A stretch of 64,000 bases of DNA, from positions 1 to 64,000 of the forward strand of contig JAPLQT010000130.1 in NCBI GenBank assembly GCA_026399515.1, written 5' to 3'. Within the stretch, counting starts at the first letter, position 1; every line of letters begins with the position of its first letter. This document shows, piece by piece, positions 18,843 to 28,800 of the stretch. A program made the translations under genes and the position numbers. The stretch is from Pseudomonadota bacterium (GTDB lineage Bacteria; Pseudomonadota; Gammaproteobacteria; Burkholderiales; Rhodocyclaceae). The notes beneath the pieces were generated by a model, which was given only the letters and a program-made list of their open reading frames with translations, was not told the DNA's origin and made no database searches.

Positions 18843-19988
18843 CTAGACTTTCCGTAGCAACTCGCCGGCCGCCGCCAGCATCTCTTCGCTCTTGGCGAAG
18901 CAGAAACGCACGATGCGATGGTCATCCCCTCGCGGATAGAAGACAGATACCGGGATCACCGCCACGCCATGTTCGCGCGTCAGCCGCTGCGCGAACAGCG
19001 TGTCCGGTTCGTCGCTGATGTCCGCGTAGCGCGCCAACTGGAAGTAGGTGCCACCACAAGGCAAGGGCTGGAAGCGTGATCCCTCCAACTGGCTACGGAA
19101 GAAATCGCGCTTGGCCTGGTAGAACTCGGCCAGTCCCGGAGCGAAACGCGGTTGTTCGCGCATGAAGTCCGCCAGGGCCAGTTGCACCGGATGGTTCACC
19201 ACGAATACCACGAACTGGTGCGCCTTGCGAAACTCGGCCATGAGCGCTTTCGGCGCATAGCAATAAGCGACCTTCCAGCCGGTGATGTGATAAGTCTTGC
19301 CGAAGCTGGAGACAACGAAGCTGCGCTCGCGCAGCCCGGGATAGCGTGCGACGCTCTGATGCCTGACGCCGTCGAACACCACGTGCTCGTAGACCTCGTC
19401 GGCAACCACGATGATGTCGGTATCGCGTACCAGTGCCTCCAGCGCCGCCAGGTCGGTATCCGCCCATACCGCACCGCTGGGATTGTGCGGCGTATTGATA
19501 ATGATCATGCGGGTTCTCGGCGTGATCAGCGCGCGTACCTCATCCCAGTCCGGGCGGAAATCCGGAAAACGCAGCGTCGCGTAGATTGCCTTGCCGCCGT
19601 TGAGGACGATAGACGGAACGTAGGAGTCGTAAACGGGCGCAAACACGATCACCTCGTCACCCGGCCGGACACAGGCGGTGATGGCGGTGAAAATTGCCTG
19701 GGTCGCACCGGCCGTGACGGTGATCTCATCTTCGGCGTCGTAGCGCGCGGCGTAGAGGGATTCGATTTTCTCGGCAATGGCCTCGCGCAGCGGCAGCACA
19801 CCGGGCATCGGTGCATACTGGTTATGCCCTGCCGCCATGTGGTGGGTAACGCGATCCAGCAAGCGCGGCGGCGACGAAAAATCCGGAAAACCTTGCGACA
19901 AGTTGATCGCACCGTGCTCGACGGCCATGCGTGACATGACGGTGAAAATGGTGGTCCCTACATCGGGCAGTTTGGACGGCAGCTTCAC
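18843..19988 (-). CDS. PLP-dependent aminotransferase, methionine aminotransferase (YbdL) type
   Basis: 381 residues, fold type I class I aminotransferase. From its start (SKLPDVGTTIFTVMS) through INLSQGFPDF, NQYAPMPGV, NTPHNP and SSFGKTYHITGWK (PLP Lys231) it follows E. coli YbdL closely, much better than AspC or MalY. YbdL transaminates methionine, and also His and Phe, with 2-oxo acids, so a role in methionine salvage or aromatic amino acid turnover is likely. It is on the opposite strand to the kinase gene and lies 3 bp past the FKBP gene, probably in one transcript. Confidence 0.9.
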   Translation of the reverse strand: MKLPSKLPDVGTTIFTVMSRMAVEHGAINLSQGFPDFSSPPRLLDRVTHHMAAGHNQYAPMPGVLPLREAIAEKIESLYAARYDAEDEITVTAGATQAIFTAITACVRPGDEVIVFAPVYDSYVPSIVLNGGKAIYATLRFPDFRPDWDEVRALITPRTRMIIINTPHNPSGAVWADTDLAALEALVRDTDIIVVADEVYEHVVFDGVRHQSVARYPGLRERSFVVSSFGKTYHITGWKVAYCYAPKALMAEFRKAHQFVVFVVNHPVQLALADFMREQPRFAPGLAEFYQAKRDFFRSQLEGSRFQPLPCGGTYFQLARYADISDEPDTLFAQRLTREHGVAVIPVSVFYPRGDDHRIVRFCFAKSEEMLAAAGELLRKV

Positions 19989-19991
19989 GAT

Positions 19992-20336
19992 CTAACGAAT
20001 CTCCAGCAGGTCGATTTCGAAAACCAGCGTGGCATTCGGCGGAATCACTCCGCCGGCGCCGCGGGCGCCATAGCCAAGCTGTGGCGGAATGGTCAGCTTG
20101 CGCGTGCCGCCAACCTTCATCCCCTGCACACCTTCATCCCAGCCGGCGATCACGTCGCCTCCGCCGAGGTCGAATTCGAAAGGGTCGTTGCGGTCCTTGC
20201 TGGAGTCAAACTTGGCGCCATCGGCCAGCCAGCCTGTGTAATGCACTGAAACGCTCTGCCCGGCGCAAGCCTCGGCCCCGTTGCCGACGACGGCATCGTC
20301 GATGATCAGGCCGCTGGCAGTGGTGATTTGACTCAT
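19992..20336 (-). CDS. FKBP-type peptidyl-prolyl cis-trans isomerase
   Basis: 114 residues, a single cytoplasmic FKBP domain without signal peptide. Conserved active-site stretches are [34 protein letters not shown] and [22 protein letters not shown]. The MSQITT start at 20336 has a good ribosome binding site (AAGGAG) 7 bp upstream; the 25-residue extension upstream has none. Members of this family speed proline isomerisation during protein folding. Confidence 0.94.
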   Translation of the reverse strand: MSQITTASGLIIDDAVVGNGAEACAGQSVSVHYTGWLADGAKFDSSKDRNDPFEFDLGGGDVIAGWDEGVQGMKVGGTRKLTIPPQLGYGARGAGGVIPPNATLVFEIDLLEIR

Positions 20337-20441
20337 GTGATGCTCCTTCTTTTGATCTTGGCGAAAGGTCACATTATGCCCTACCAGGGGCGCCGGCTTT
20401 ACACGTGCCAAACGCCGGGGGCTTCGTGTACCCCCTGAGTC

Positions 20442-21896
20442 CTACTCGTTCATCCCTGCGTTGAAGAACCGGAAAGTATTGCGTCCGCTGGCTTTGGCGT
20501 GATACATCGCCGTGTCGGCATTCTTCATCAGCCCATATGCTTCGTTGCCGTCGTCGGGGAATATGCTGATGCCGATGGATGGCGTGGCATGCAGAAGACT
20601 GCCGTCCACCATGACAGCCGGCGCCAACGTGGCGATGATCTTTTGCGCCACCCGGGTCGCGTCGTCGGAATCCTGGATTTCGGGAAGTATGACCACGAAC
20701 TCGTCTCCGCCGAGACGCGACACGATATCGACCGCACGCACCGCCTCGCGCAAACGTTCGGCAACATGTTTCAGCAACTGGTCGCCGACATGGTGGCCGA
20801 GCGTATCGTTGACACTCTTGAAGCGGTCAAGATCGAGAAACATCACCGCCAGGCGATGTTCCGAACGAACGGCCTGGGTCAGCGCCTGGTCGAGACGGTC
20901 ATGCAGCAAGCTGCGATTCGGCAGGCCGGTCAGCCCGTCATGATGCGCGATATGCCAGATGCGCTGTTCGGCCTCCATCCTCTCGAAAATCTCCGCCTGC
21001 AACTGCCGGTTGGTGGTCGCCAGTTCCGTCGTCCGCTCGACCACCCGCTGCTCCATTTCGTCCCGCGCCCGCAGCAGCGCTTCCTCGGCCTGATGGCGTC
21101 CGCTCACATCCTCGAAAATCCAGATCACATCCAATCCCAGACCGGGAGCATCGGTTTTGCGGCCGGTGCTGCGGACCCAGAACAGGCTGCCGTCCTTGCG
21201 CCGCACGCGCTCCTCGCCGCTGACGGTTTCTCCGCGACGCAACAGATCATAGCTGCGTTCCCAATGTTCATCGTAGTCGCGCACCGTCGGATAGAACAGC
21301 AAGGTCGAATTTCCGACCAGCTCGCCCTCGGCGTAGCCGAAAATCTCCTCGAACTTTCGATTGCAGCGCCGCACGATGCGGTTGCGAACGAACATCATGC
21401 CGACCGCTGCGTTGTTGAAGATCAACTCCTGCTCGGCCAGCGCGGCGCGCACCCGGTCATCCGACTCCTGCGTTGCCTTGGTAAGGGCTTCGCGGATGCT
21501 TCGCTCCTCGCCGATATCCTCGATGATCCAGATGGTGCCGTCCTGGGTATTCAGCGGATCCACGGCCTTGGCCGAGACGCGGCTCCAGAACACGGAGCCG
21601 TCCTTGCGCCGGTATTGAATTTCGGCGTGAAACGGCTGGCCGGCGGCGAGGGTCGGCCGAATCGCGCGACCAAGTTCCGCATACGCTTCCGCCGAGGGAT
21701 ACAAGTCCTGGCCAGGTATGCCGACCATTTCCTCCTCCGCATAACCGAACATTTCCGCGCACAAGCGATTGCACGCCGCCACCATCCTGTTGCGGGAGAA
21801 CAATATTCCGACGGTGGCGTTGTCGAATATCGCCTGCTGTTGGAGCAGGATCTTGCGCAGCTCTCCCGCGTTCAGCCGGTCGATACGCGGGATCAT
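20442..21896 (-). CDS. Diguanylate cyclase with two PAS domains
   Basis: 484 residues, no membrane segment. Two PAS/PAC units (about 15-140 and 155-275) each end in RRKDGS-F-W, then a coiled-coil linker leads to a GGDEF domain with an intact active site GGDEF (396-400). The inhibitory I-site RAVD (387-390) lies exactly five residues before it. It should therefore make c-di-GMP under product feedback. Its ATG overlaps the stop of the upstream dehydrogenase gene by four bases, so synthesis is coupled to two metabolic enzymes. Confidence 0.93.
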   Translation of the reverse strand: MIPRIDRLNAGELRKILLQQQAIFDNATVGILFSRNRMVAACNRLCAEMFGYAEEEMVGIPGQDLYPSAEAYAELGRAIRPTLAAGQPFHAEIQYRRKDGSVFWSRVSAKAVDPLNTQDGTIWIIEDIGEERSIREALTKATQESDDRVRAALAEQELIFNNAAVGMMFVRNRIVRRCNRKFEEIFGYAEGELVGNSTLLFYPTVRDYDEHWERSYDLLRRGETVSGEERVRRKDGSLFWVRSTGRKTDAPGLGLDVIWIFEDVSGRHQAEEALLRARDEMEQRVVERTTELATTNRQLQAEIFERMEAEQRIWHIAHHDGLTGLPNRSLLHDRLDQALTQAVRSEHRLAVMFLDLDRFKSVNDTLGHHVGDQLLKHVAERLREAVRAVDIVSRLGGDEFVVILPEIQDSDDATRVAQKIIATLAPAVMVDGSLLHATPSIGISIFPDDGNEAYGLMKNADTAMYHAKASGRNTFRFFNAGMNE

Positions 21897-22780
21897 TTTC
21901 GCCGGCTCTCCTGTTCGACTACCCGCAGCAGCGCAGCGCTGTCGTCGCGACCCCAGCCCTGCGCCATCAAGGCATTCAATTGCTGTCGCACCACGGCGGC
22001 GATCGGCAACGGACAGCCGAGACGATGCGCCTCATCGAGCAGGATTCCGAAGTCCTTATGGTGCAAGCGCGCTTCGACCCCGGCGTGAAAATCCCGGTCG
22101 ACCATGCGAGCGCCGAACACTTCCAAAACCCGCGAGCCTGCGGCGCCTCCCAGCAAGGCCAGTCGCACCTTGAGCGGATCGACGGCGCTGGCCGCGGCCA
22201 GGCACATGGCTTCGGCGCAAGCTTCGATGGCGGCAACCATCACCATCTGGTTGCAGGCCTTGGCAACCTGGCCGGCGCCGTTTTCCCCGACATGCACGAT
22301 AGTTTTCCCCAACAGATCGAACAGCGGGCGGACTTGCGCCAGGGTTTCGGCGGGACCGCCCACCATGATCGCCAATGCGGCACTCTCCGCAGCCGTGACT
22401 CCGCCGGAAACAGGCGCGTCGAGCATCCCGATGCCTCGCTCTTCCAGACGCACGGCTAGATACCGGGCCATGGACGGGGCGATGGTGCTCATATCCACCA
22501 GCGTCGAAAACAGTCCGCCGCCGTCGCTACTCCCGTGGATCAGGCCTTCCTCACCCAGGACCACGGTGGCGACATCCTCGCTCCCCGTCACCATGGTGAA
22601 CACGATCTCGGCGTGCCTCGCCACCTCGGCCGGCGAGGCGCAGACTCGCGCCCCCGCCGCACGCAGCGGCGCCGACCCTTCCGGCCGGCGCGACCACACC
22701 GCCAGCGCGTAGCCGGCTTTCAACAGATGGCCCGCCAACGGGCGGCCCATGGCGCCGAGGCCGATGAAGCCCAGTTTCAT
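21893..22780 (-). CDS. 3-hydroxyisobutyrate dehydrogenase family beta-hydroxyacid dehydrogenase
   Basis: 295 residues, the normal family length. The Rossmann start GFIGLGAMGRPLAGHLL binds NAD(P). DAPVSGGVTAAE is the substrate-binding signature, and the catalytic Lys is in GAGQVAKACNQ. Such enzymes oxidise 3-hydroxyisobutyrate, tartronate semialdehyde or related acids; the substrate is not evident. It overlaps by four bases (ATGA) both with the paralogous gene upstream and with the diguanylate cyclase downstream. Confidence 0.9.
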   Translation of the reverse strand: MKLGFIGLGAMGRPLAGHLLKAGYALAVWSRRPEGSAPLRAAGARVCASPAEVARHAEIVFTMVTGSEDVATVVLGEEGLIHGSSDGGGLFSTLVDMSTIAPSMARYLAVRLEERGIGMLDAPVSGGVTAAESAALAIMVGGPAETLAQVRPLFDLLGKTIVHVGENGAGQVAKACNQMVMVAAIEACAEAMCLAAASAVDPLKVRLALLGGAAGSRVLEVFGARMVDRDFHAGVEARLHHKDFGILLDEAHRLGCPLPIAAVVRQQLNALMAQGWGRDDSAALLRVVEQESRRK

Positions 22781-23588
22781 TCGGAGCCGCTCATCCGTTC
22801 CAATAACTTCAGCATGGCGATCGAATCCTCTTCGCCCATGCCGCTGCCGACCATGGCGTTGAACAATCCTTCTGGTGCATCCAGGCCTTGAAACCCGGCT
22901 TGAAGTTGCGATCCAGCATGCGTTGGCCGTGGTTCTCCAGTATCTTGCTGTAGGCGAAGCCGCCCAGCAGCGCTTCGCGAACCCGGGCCGGATCGACGCC
23001 GCTCTTGCGGGCGAAGTTGAAGGCCTCGGCCACGGCGGCGACCCCGACCCCGGTCAGGATCTGGTTGCAGGCTTTCGCCACCTGGCCCGCGCCGCAATCG
23101 CCGATCAGCGTGGTCGACTTGCCCATTTTCTCGAATAGCGGCTTGACCTTCTCGAATACCGCGGCATTGCCGCCGACCATGATGGTCAGGGTCGCGGCCT
23201 TGGCGCCAACCTCGCCGCCGGAGACCGGCGCATCGAGAAACTCGATTCCCTTGGCGGCAAGTCTGGCGCCGACGTCGCGCGCAACCGCCGGGGCGATGGT
23301 GCTCATATCAACGATGACGAGGCCGGAGCCGGCCTTCGCGCCCTCGGCAAGTCCACCCTCACCCAGGCAAACTTGCGCCACATCCGGACCGTCCGCCACC
23401 ATGGTGATGACGATCTCGGCATGTTTCGCCACTTCGGCGGCGCTGAGGTGCGCATGAGCATCGACGTCCTTGAACGGTTCCAGGGAAACCGGCCGCCGCG
23501 CCCATAAATGCAAGCGGTGCCCAGCACGCGCAAGGTGCAGCGCCATCGGGCATCCCATGAGGCCCAGTCCGATAAATCCGATTTGCAT
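22777..23588 (-). pseudogene. Second 3-hydroxyisobutyrate dehydrogenase paralog, frameshifted by an internal deletion
   Basis: The first 240 or so residues are a good family member (GFIGLGLMG, DAPVSGGEVGAK, catalytic Lys in GAGQVAKACNQ) with a strong GGAGGAG ribosome binding site. After MHQKD the frame turns to unrelated sequence and stops at 22809. The correct C-terminal end (GLFNAMVGSGMGEEDSIAML...) continues in another frame to 22777, where it makes the usual ATGA overlap with the next gene. Comparison with the paralog shows about 20-25 codons missing at 22861-22871, a deletion not divisible by three. It is either a real inactivating mutation or a sequence error. Confidence 0.8.
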
Positions 23589-23642
23589 AATTATCTCCTC
23601 CGTTGAAGTTTCGCCCGTTTACACATTTGCACTCGGCCGGGA

Positions 23643-24848
23643 CTACGCGGTCAGTGGGTCGCAATCGATCAGCAACACCGAAATGTCGTCATGTGGAAGC
23701 TTGGCGTCCACATGTTCGGCCAGCGATTGTTGCAATCTTTCGAGGCGCTCCTGCCTGGGCGTCCCGGCCAGTGCCGCAACGATTCGTTCCATCCCGAAGG
23801 CGGCCCCGACGGCGTTTTCGGCATCCATCAGGCCATCGGAATACAGCATGAACTGGCTGCCGGCGGACCATTCGACTCGTTCCACCGCGGTCGTCGCCGG
23901 GTCACTCAAGTCGGCGATGCCCAGCGCCAGGTGAACGGAGGCAAGACGCCTCCTGACTTGGCCGTCCGGGTCAAGCAGCAGCAGATCCGGCATGCCGCCG
24001 TTCCAGACCTCCGCGGTTCTCTTGGCAGAATCGACGCAGATCGCCGCAACAGCCACGAAACGCCCGGTCGGCAGCGTGCTGCACAGATGTTTGTTGATTT
24101 CTTCCACGAGTGTGGACAAGGCCAGATCGCGTTTGACCATGCCGCTGAATACCATCAGTACCGGCAATGCGCTGATGGCCGCACTCAATCCATGGCCCGT
24201 CGCGTCGGCAAGCAAGGCATACAGCTTTCCTTGCGGCGATCGCGTTGCGGCGACGATGTCGCCACTGAAGTTTGCCGCCGGCGCCAGCCATTGGTGTACC
24301 CCTGGCCCGGCCGGGCCGTCGCGATTCATCAGGCGCATCATTATCTCCTGCGCCAGGTCATCCTCCTGAACTTGAGTATCGTGATAGCGTTGAAGGCTTT
24401 CGGCGTTGTCTTCGACTCGCTGCCGGGTTTCGATAAGCGCGCGCTGCATCAGCAGGGTACGATTCAAAGAGCGCAGTTTGGCCTCAAGGACAACGAAATT
24501 GAGCGGTTTCCCCAGATAGTCGTCGCCGCCGGCATCCAGGCCGGCAACGAGATTTTCCTGCCTGTCGAGCGCCGAAAGAAAGACCACGGGAATCCAGCGT
24601 TCACCGCTCAGTGCCTTGATACGGCGGGTCGCCGCGTAGCCGTCCATGAGCGGCATCATCACGTCCATCAACACCAAATCGATTGGTTCGCTGGAAACTT
24701 TTTCGACCGCCTGCAAACCATTCTCGGCCAGCAGCACGTCATAGCCGAGCTTCTTCAGGAATATCTGGAGAAGTTGGCGAATGGACGGCGTGTCATCTAC
24801 CACCAGAACGGTGATTTTTTGCGGGGCTGGATCTTGCATGGACGGCAT
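23643..24848 (-). CDS. Response regulator with PP2C (SpoIIE/RsbU-type) phosphatase output
   Basis: 401 residues. The receiver domain (about 10-130) has the acidic pair Asp18/Asp19, phospho-site Asp62 in VLMDVMMP and the KPLN lysine. After a helical linker, a SpoIIE-type Ser/Thr phosphatase domain follows, with the metal ligands in NFSGD, ADATGHG, LYSDGLMDAEN and PHDDIS. Such proteins dephosphorylate anti-sigma-factor antagonists when the receiver is phosphorylated. The start MPSMQD at 24848 was chosen because earlier in-frame codons are antisense to the next gene. It lies 28 bp after the REC-ATPase gene in one operon. Confidence 0.92.
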   Translation of the reverse strand: MPSMQDPAPQKITVLVVDDTPSIRQLLQIFLKKLGYDVLLAENGLQAVEKVSSEPIDLVLMDVMMPLMDGYAATRRIKALSGERWIPVVFLSALDRQENLVAGLDAGGDDYLGKPLNFVVLEAKLRSLNRTLLMQRALIETRQRVEDNAESLQRYHDTQVQEDDLAQEIMMRLMNRDGPAGPGVHQWLAPAANFSGDIVAATRSPQGKLYALLADATGHGLSAAISALPVLMVFSGMVKRDLALSTLVEEINKHLCSTLPTGRFVAVAAICVDSAKRTAEVWNGGMPDLLLLDPDGQVRRRLASVHLALGIADLSDPATTAVERVEWSAGSQFMLYSDGLMDAENAVGAAFGMERIVAALAGTPRQERLERLQQSLAEHVDAKLPHDDISVLLIDCDPLTA

Positions 24849-24876
24849 GACGGGATGGAACGGGGTCGATTTTAAC

Positions 24877-25797
24877 TTAGCCCGTCGACTGAGGGCCGGG
24901 AATTGCCAATCTCGCCAAGACGACGTTGCCGCAACCTTGATACTCGATGCTGCTGAAGCTGATTTGCCGCGCCGTGGCGATACCGCGCCCATTCGGGTCG
25001 AAGGCACGGGCGGGATCCATCTCAAGATAATTCTGCCAGGAGAAACCCTTCCCTTGATCGGCGATGGTGAAGCGAATTTCGCCAATATCGCGTTCCATGC
25101 AAACGGTCGCAACGCGCCCTCGATATTCGGGCAGATCCAGCCGGCGAAGCACTTCGGCCTCCCACCCATCCTCCAATCTGAGACGCGACTTCTCGGCGTA
25201 GCTGATACCGAGATTGCCATGTTCCACCGCATTCACCAGTAGTTCCGTCAGCCCTATCGCCGCTGGCGTCGGAGCCGGACACAAGGAAGCCAGCAGGTCG
25301 ACCAGGTGTTGCGCATCGGCCAGACTGGAAAAACTGAATTCGGCGCGCGTCAGCAGGCGCAATGCATCCGTCCGCGACTTATTCCGATCTTCCTCACTGA
25401 CCCATTTCGACCGCTCCTCGACGTCATTCAGCGCGGCGTGGACGATCGCCAGGAGCACCCTCGGCTCGTAGGGTTTAGTCAAATAATAGTAGGCGCCGGC
25501 CTCGATGCCCTCGCGTATTTGCTCAGGCAAAGAAGCAGCCGTCTGCATGATCACCGGAATGTGGCAAAGCCGCTCTTCCGCTCTGATCCGGCGTAGTAGT
25601 TCTATGCCGTTCATGTCCGGCATCATCCGATCGAGAATGATCAGATCATATTTGCTGTCGGGCGCTTCCAACTTCTCCAGAGCGCGTAGCGGGTTTTCGA
25701 CCAAGTCCAGGTCGTAGCCGGGATCATCCAGGAATTCGGCGATGATCTCCAGGTTCAGCGGTTCGTCGTCGACCACCAGCAAGCGCCACTTTCTCAT
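24877..25797 (-). CDS. Response regulator with HATPase_c_2 (RsbW-like) output
   Basis: 306 residues. The receiver (1-120) has Asp10/Asp11, phospho-site Asp56 in IILDRMMP and Lys108 in LTKPY. The C-terminal part (about 145-300) is an ATP-binding domain of the anti-sigma/serine-kinase type: the N-box is in LTELLVNAVEHGN, DQGKGF is the G1 box and NGRGIATARQI the G2 box. RsbW-type kinases phosphorylate a STAS antagonist and hold a sigma factor or other partner. Pairing with the adjacent REC-PP2C protein suggests opposing kinase and phosphatase of one switch. No STAS protein lies in the window. Confidence 0.9.
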   Translation of the reverse strand: MRKWRLLVVDDEPLNLEIIAEFLDDPGYDLDLVENPLRALEKLEAPDSKYDLIILDRMMPDMNGIELLRRIRAEERLCHIPVIMQTAASLPEQIREGIEAGAYYYLTKPYEPRVLLAIVHAALNDVEERSKWVSEEDRNKSRTDALRLLTRAEFSFSSLADAQHLVDLLASLCPAPTPAAIGLTELLVNAVEHGNLGISYAEKSRLRLEDGWEAEVLRRLDLPEYRGRVATVCMERDIGEIRFTIADQGKGFSWQNYLEMDPARAFDPNGRGIATARQISFSSIEYQGCGNVVLARLAIPGPQSTG

Positions 25798-25824
25798 GAT
25801 GACATCAACCTCCGCCTAAAATCG

Positions 25825-28800
25825 TCAGTGACCGCAGGGTAGCAATACTTCAAGTGTCGCGCCGCCGTCTGGGTTATTCGCGGCCCGGATTGCACCTCGA
25901 TGGGCCTCGACAATTTCCTTGCAGATCGCCAAACCCAGACCGGTGCCTCCCGCGCCGGTGCGTGTCAGGCTGCTCTGCACGAACTTGTCGAAGATCGATT
26001 CCAGTTCGCCTTCCGGGATCCCGATGCCCTCGTCCGCCAGGCTCAGGCAAAGCGCGGGAACCATCGTAGTATCGGTGGCGCGGTGACCCGCCCTTAGCTC
26101 CACCTGCCTGATGCTCATACGGATTGTCCGACCGGGCGGGGTAAACTTGATCGCGTTCGATATCAGGTTACGGAACACCTGTTTGATGCGAACAGCATCC
26201 AATTCCGCCACCGGAGCGACGGTCACGGGCTCCACGACAAGGGCAAGCGGCTTGGTTTCGAGAACGGTCTCAAATTCCGCCGCGACGTCCAAGAACAGAT
26301 CCAAGATGTTTTCCCGCCGCGATTCAAGAATCATCTTGCCGGCTTCCAGCTTGGACAGATCCAGCAGGTCGTTGAGCAGGGTCAGCAGCCGTTCCCCGCT
26401 CTGGCAAATGCGTTCGAAGTACCCGGAGAGTTTCTCGGGAGTCGCCGTCGCGGCCTTGGCGGCGCCGATCTTGGCGAAGCTCAGGACCCCATGCAACGGC
26501 GTCCTCAATTCGTGCGACATATTGGCGAGGAATTCCGACTTGGCGCGATTCGCCCGCTCCGCCTCATCCTTGGCGCGCACCAGGTGGGCAGTCTGTGCGG
26601 CCACACGTTCTTCCAGGTGATCGCGATGCAGTTTGAGTTCCCTTTCAACTCGGCGCCGAGCGGAGATATCGACGCCCATGCCGAATACTTCGGTAACGAT
26701 CCCGTTCTCGACGACCGGGTAGAGAGCGGAATACACCCAGACACGCTTGCCATTTTTCAAAGGGATATAGAATTCCGTCGCCGGCGTGGGCTGACCGCTG
26801 GTCCATACGCTCTCGATCAATCGCCGAAAATTGGCGGTTGCTTCGCCTGAGAACAGCAGTTCGCCGACCTCTTTCCCCATTGCCTGGCTTTTTGGCAAAT
26901 CATAAAGGGCTTCGCACGCGCGGTTCCAGTGTACAACTCTTCCGGCGCGATCCAGTCCGACAACGGCAACCAGCGGGGTGTCATCGATCACCGCCTCGAA
27001 GCGCGCCAGCGCACGGCGCAATTCGGTAACGTCGGAAATTATGCTGACGATCAGGAGTTCACCGTCTGGGCTCAAGGTCAGCGACTTCTTGATCACGACA
27101 TGGCGCTGAGTGCCGGATCCGGCGTCATAGGCGGAAACTTCCCGGGCTTGATCCTCACCGGTTTCGAGCAGGCGCCGGTCGAGCGCAATCATGTCGGCGG
27201 CGGTATTCTCGGGGAACAGGTCGCGCGTTGTCTTGCCGACGATGTCGGTGGCTTGCATGCCGATCCTTCGGGCACAGGCGCGATTGACCATGACATAACC
27301 CGAGTCGCGGTCCTTCACCATGATCGGATCGGGAATCACGTCGATCAGGCGAATCAGATACTCGCGCTGCCGTTCCAGATGCAGTGCGGAAGTCTTCATC
27401 GCGGTGATGTCGCTTAAGGATCCGACCATGCGCAGGGGTCGGCCAGCCGCGTCCCGGACGGCCTGGCCGCGTGACCGGAACCAGCGCCATTCGCCGCCGC
27501 GGTGGCGGGCACGGTATTCGACATCATAGGGCAGGCGATGCTCCAAATGCGCTTGGAGCGCGGCTTCCCATCGAGCAACATCATCGGGATGAAGCAGGTT
27601 GTGTATGCTGTCAATTTTTCCCGCGAGTCCGCCGGAAGGATAGCCGAGCATTTCCTCGCCGCGCGGCGATAGGTAAGTTGTCCTGGTGACCAGGTCGCGA
27701 TCCCAGATACCATCTTCAGTCGCGGCAATCGCCAGTTGGAAGCGCTCCTGGCTGGCGCGCAAGTCGGCGGTCACTATTTCGATCCGCCTCATCGCCCGGG
27801 CGCGTGATCCGGCCAGGGTCCAACCCAGCAGCGTCAACAGTAAGGTGATCACTAGCCCGCTGCCCAAGGTCAGGGTCGAACGGGCGTGATCTATCTCGGA
27901 CTCGAATTTCGGCGTCGAATCGAAAACCACATGCCAAGTTCCGCCACCGAAAGCAAATACTTTTTCGAGATGAAATTGACGTCCGCTGCGCTCTTGTTTG
28001 GGATTCGAATCGAACATCAGCGACTCTCGTCCGGGGGACATGGCCGCATCGAACACTTTCAACTCGAATTTTCTGTCTGGAGGGAACTGAAACGTCCCCA
28101 TGATGAAGTCACGCATGCGATAGGCGGCAACGATATAACCGGCGAAAAGCCTGGAACGCTGTTCGGGCAGGGGAGCTTTGCCTCCCCGGTAGAGCGGACG
28201 AAACATCAGGAAGCCCGGCTCATCGGACTTATCATCCCGGATCAGCGGAACCTTGCCTGACATCGCCGTCGTATCACTGTCGCGCGCCCGATCCATGGCT
28301 GCACGACGCTCGGAATTAGTCGCCAGGTCATAACCCAGCGCACGCAGATTCAGCGTATTTTGGGGTGCGGCATACCAGATGGGTTGATAGGCTGGGCGAT
28401 TGCCGGCTGGAAATACCTGGAAAAGCGGGTCGCCTTCGGTACGGCGCGAGGAAATCGCACGCGCCAGGTCACTTGCCGCGACCAGCGGCGAATACTCCAT
28501 CGCCCGTAGCCCGGGAAACTGCCTGTCCAGGTCGAGTCTATCGACGAATTCCCGCCAATTCCGGCGAGTTATGCCGGCACTGGCATACAAGCCTTCCGCA
28601 GCATGCAGCACCTGATCCTGGGCACGCAGCCGGTACTCCAGATGGTGGACCGCGTCCTCGGTGGCGTCCTCGAAGTCGACGCGCGCCTCCTTGATTTCGT
28701 CAGCATAGATTGATTGCCAGGAGCGCTCGGTGAAGAAGGCGCCGGCCAGGAATATCAGCGCCGAAATCCACAGCGTCGTGGCATCTTGGCGAAATCGCCA

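Noticed and set aside
20410-20437. Terminator between the cyclase and the FKBP gene (GGGGG/CCCCC)
   Set aside because: It lies downstream of the cyclase on the minus strand but the stem is five G:C pairs and no T-run follows.
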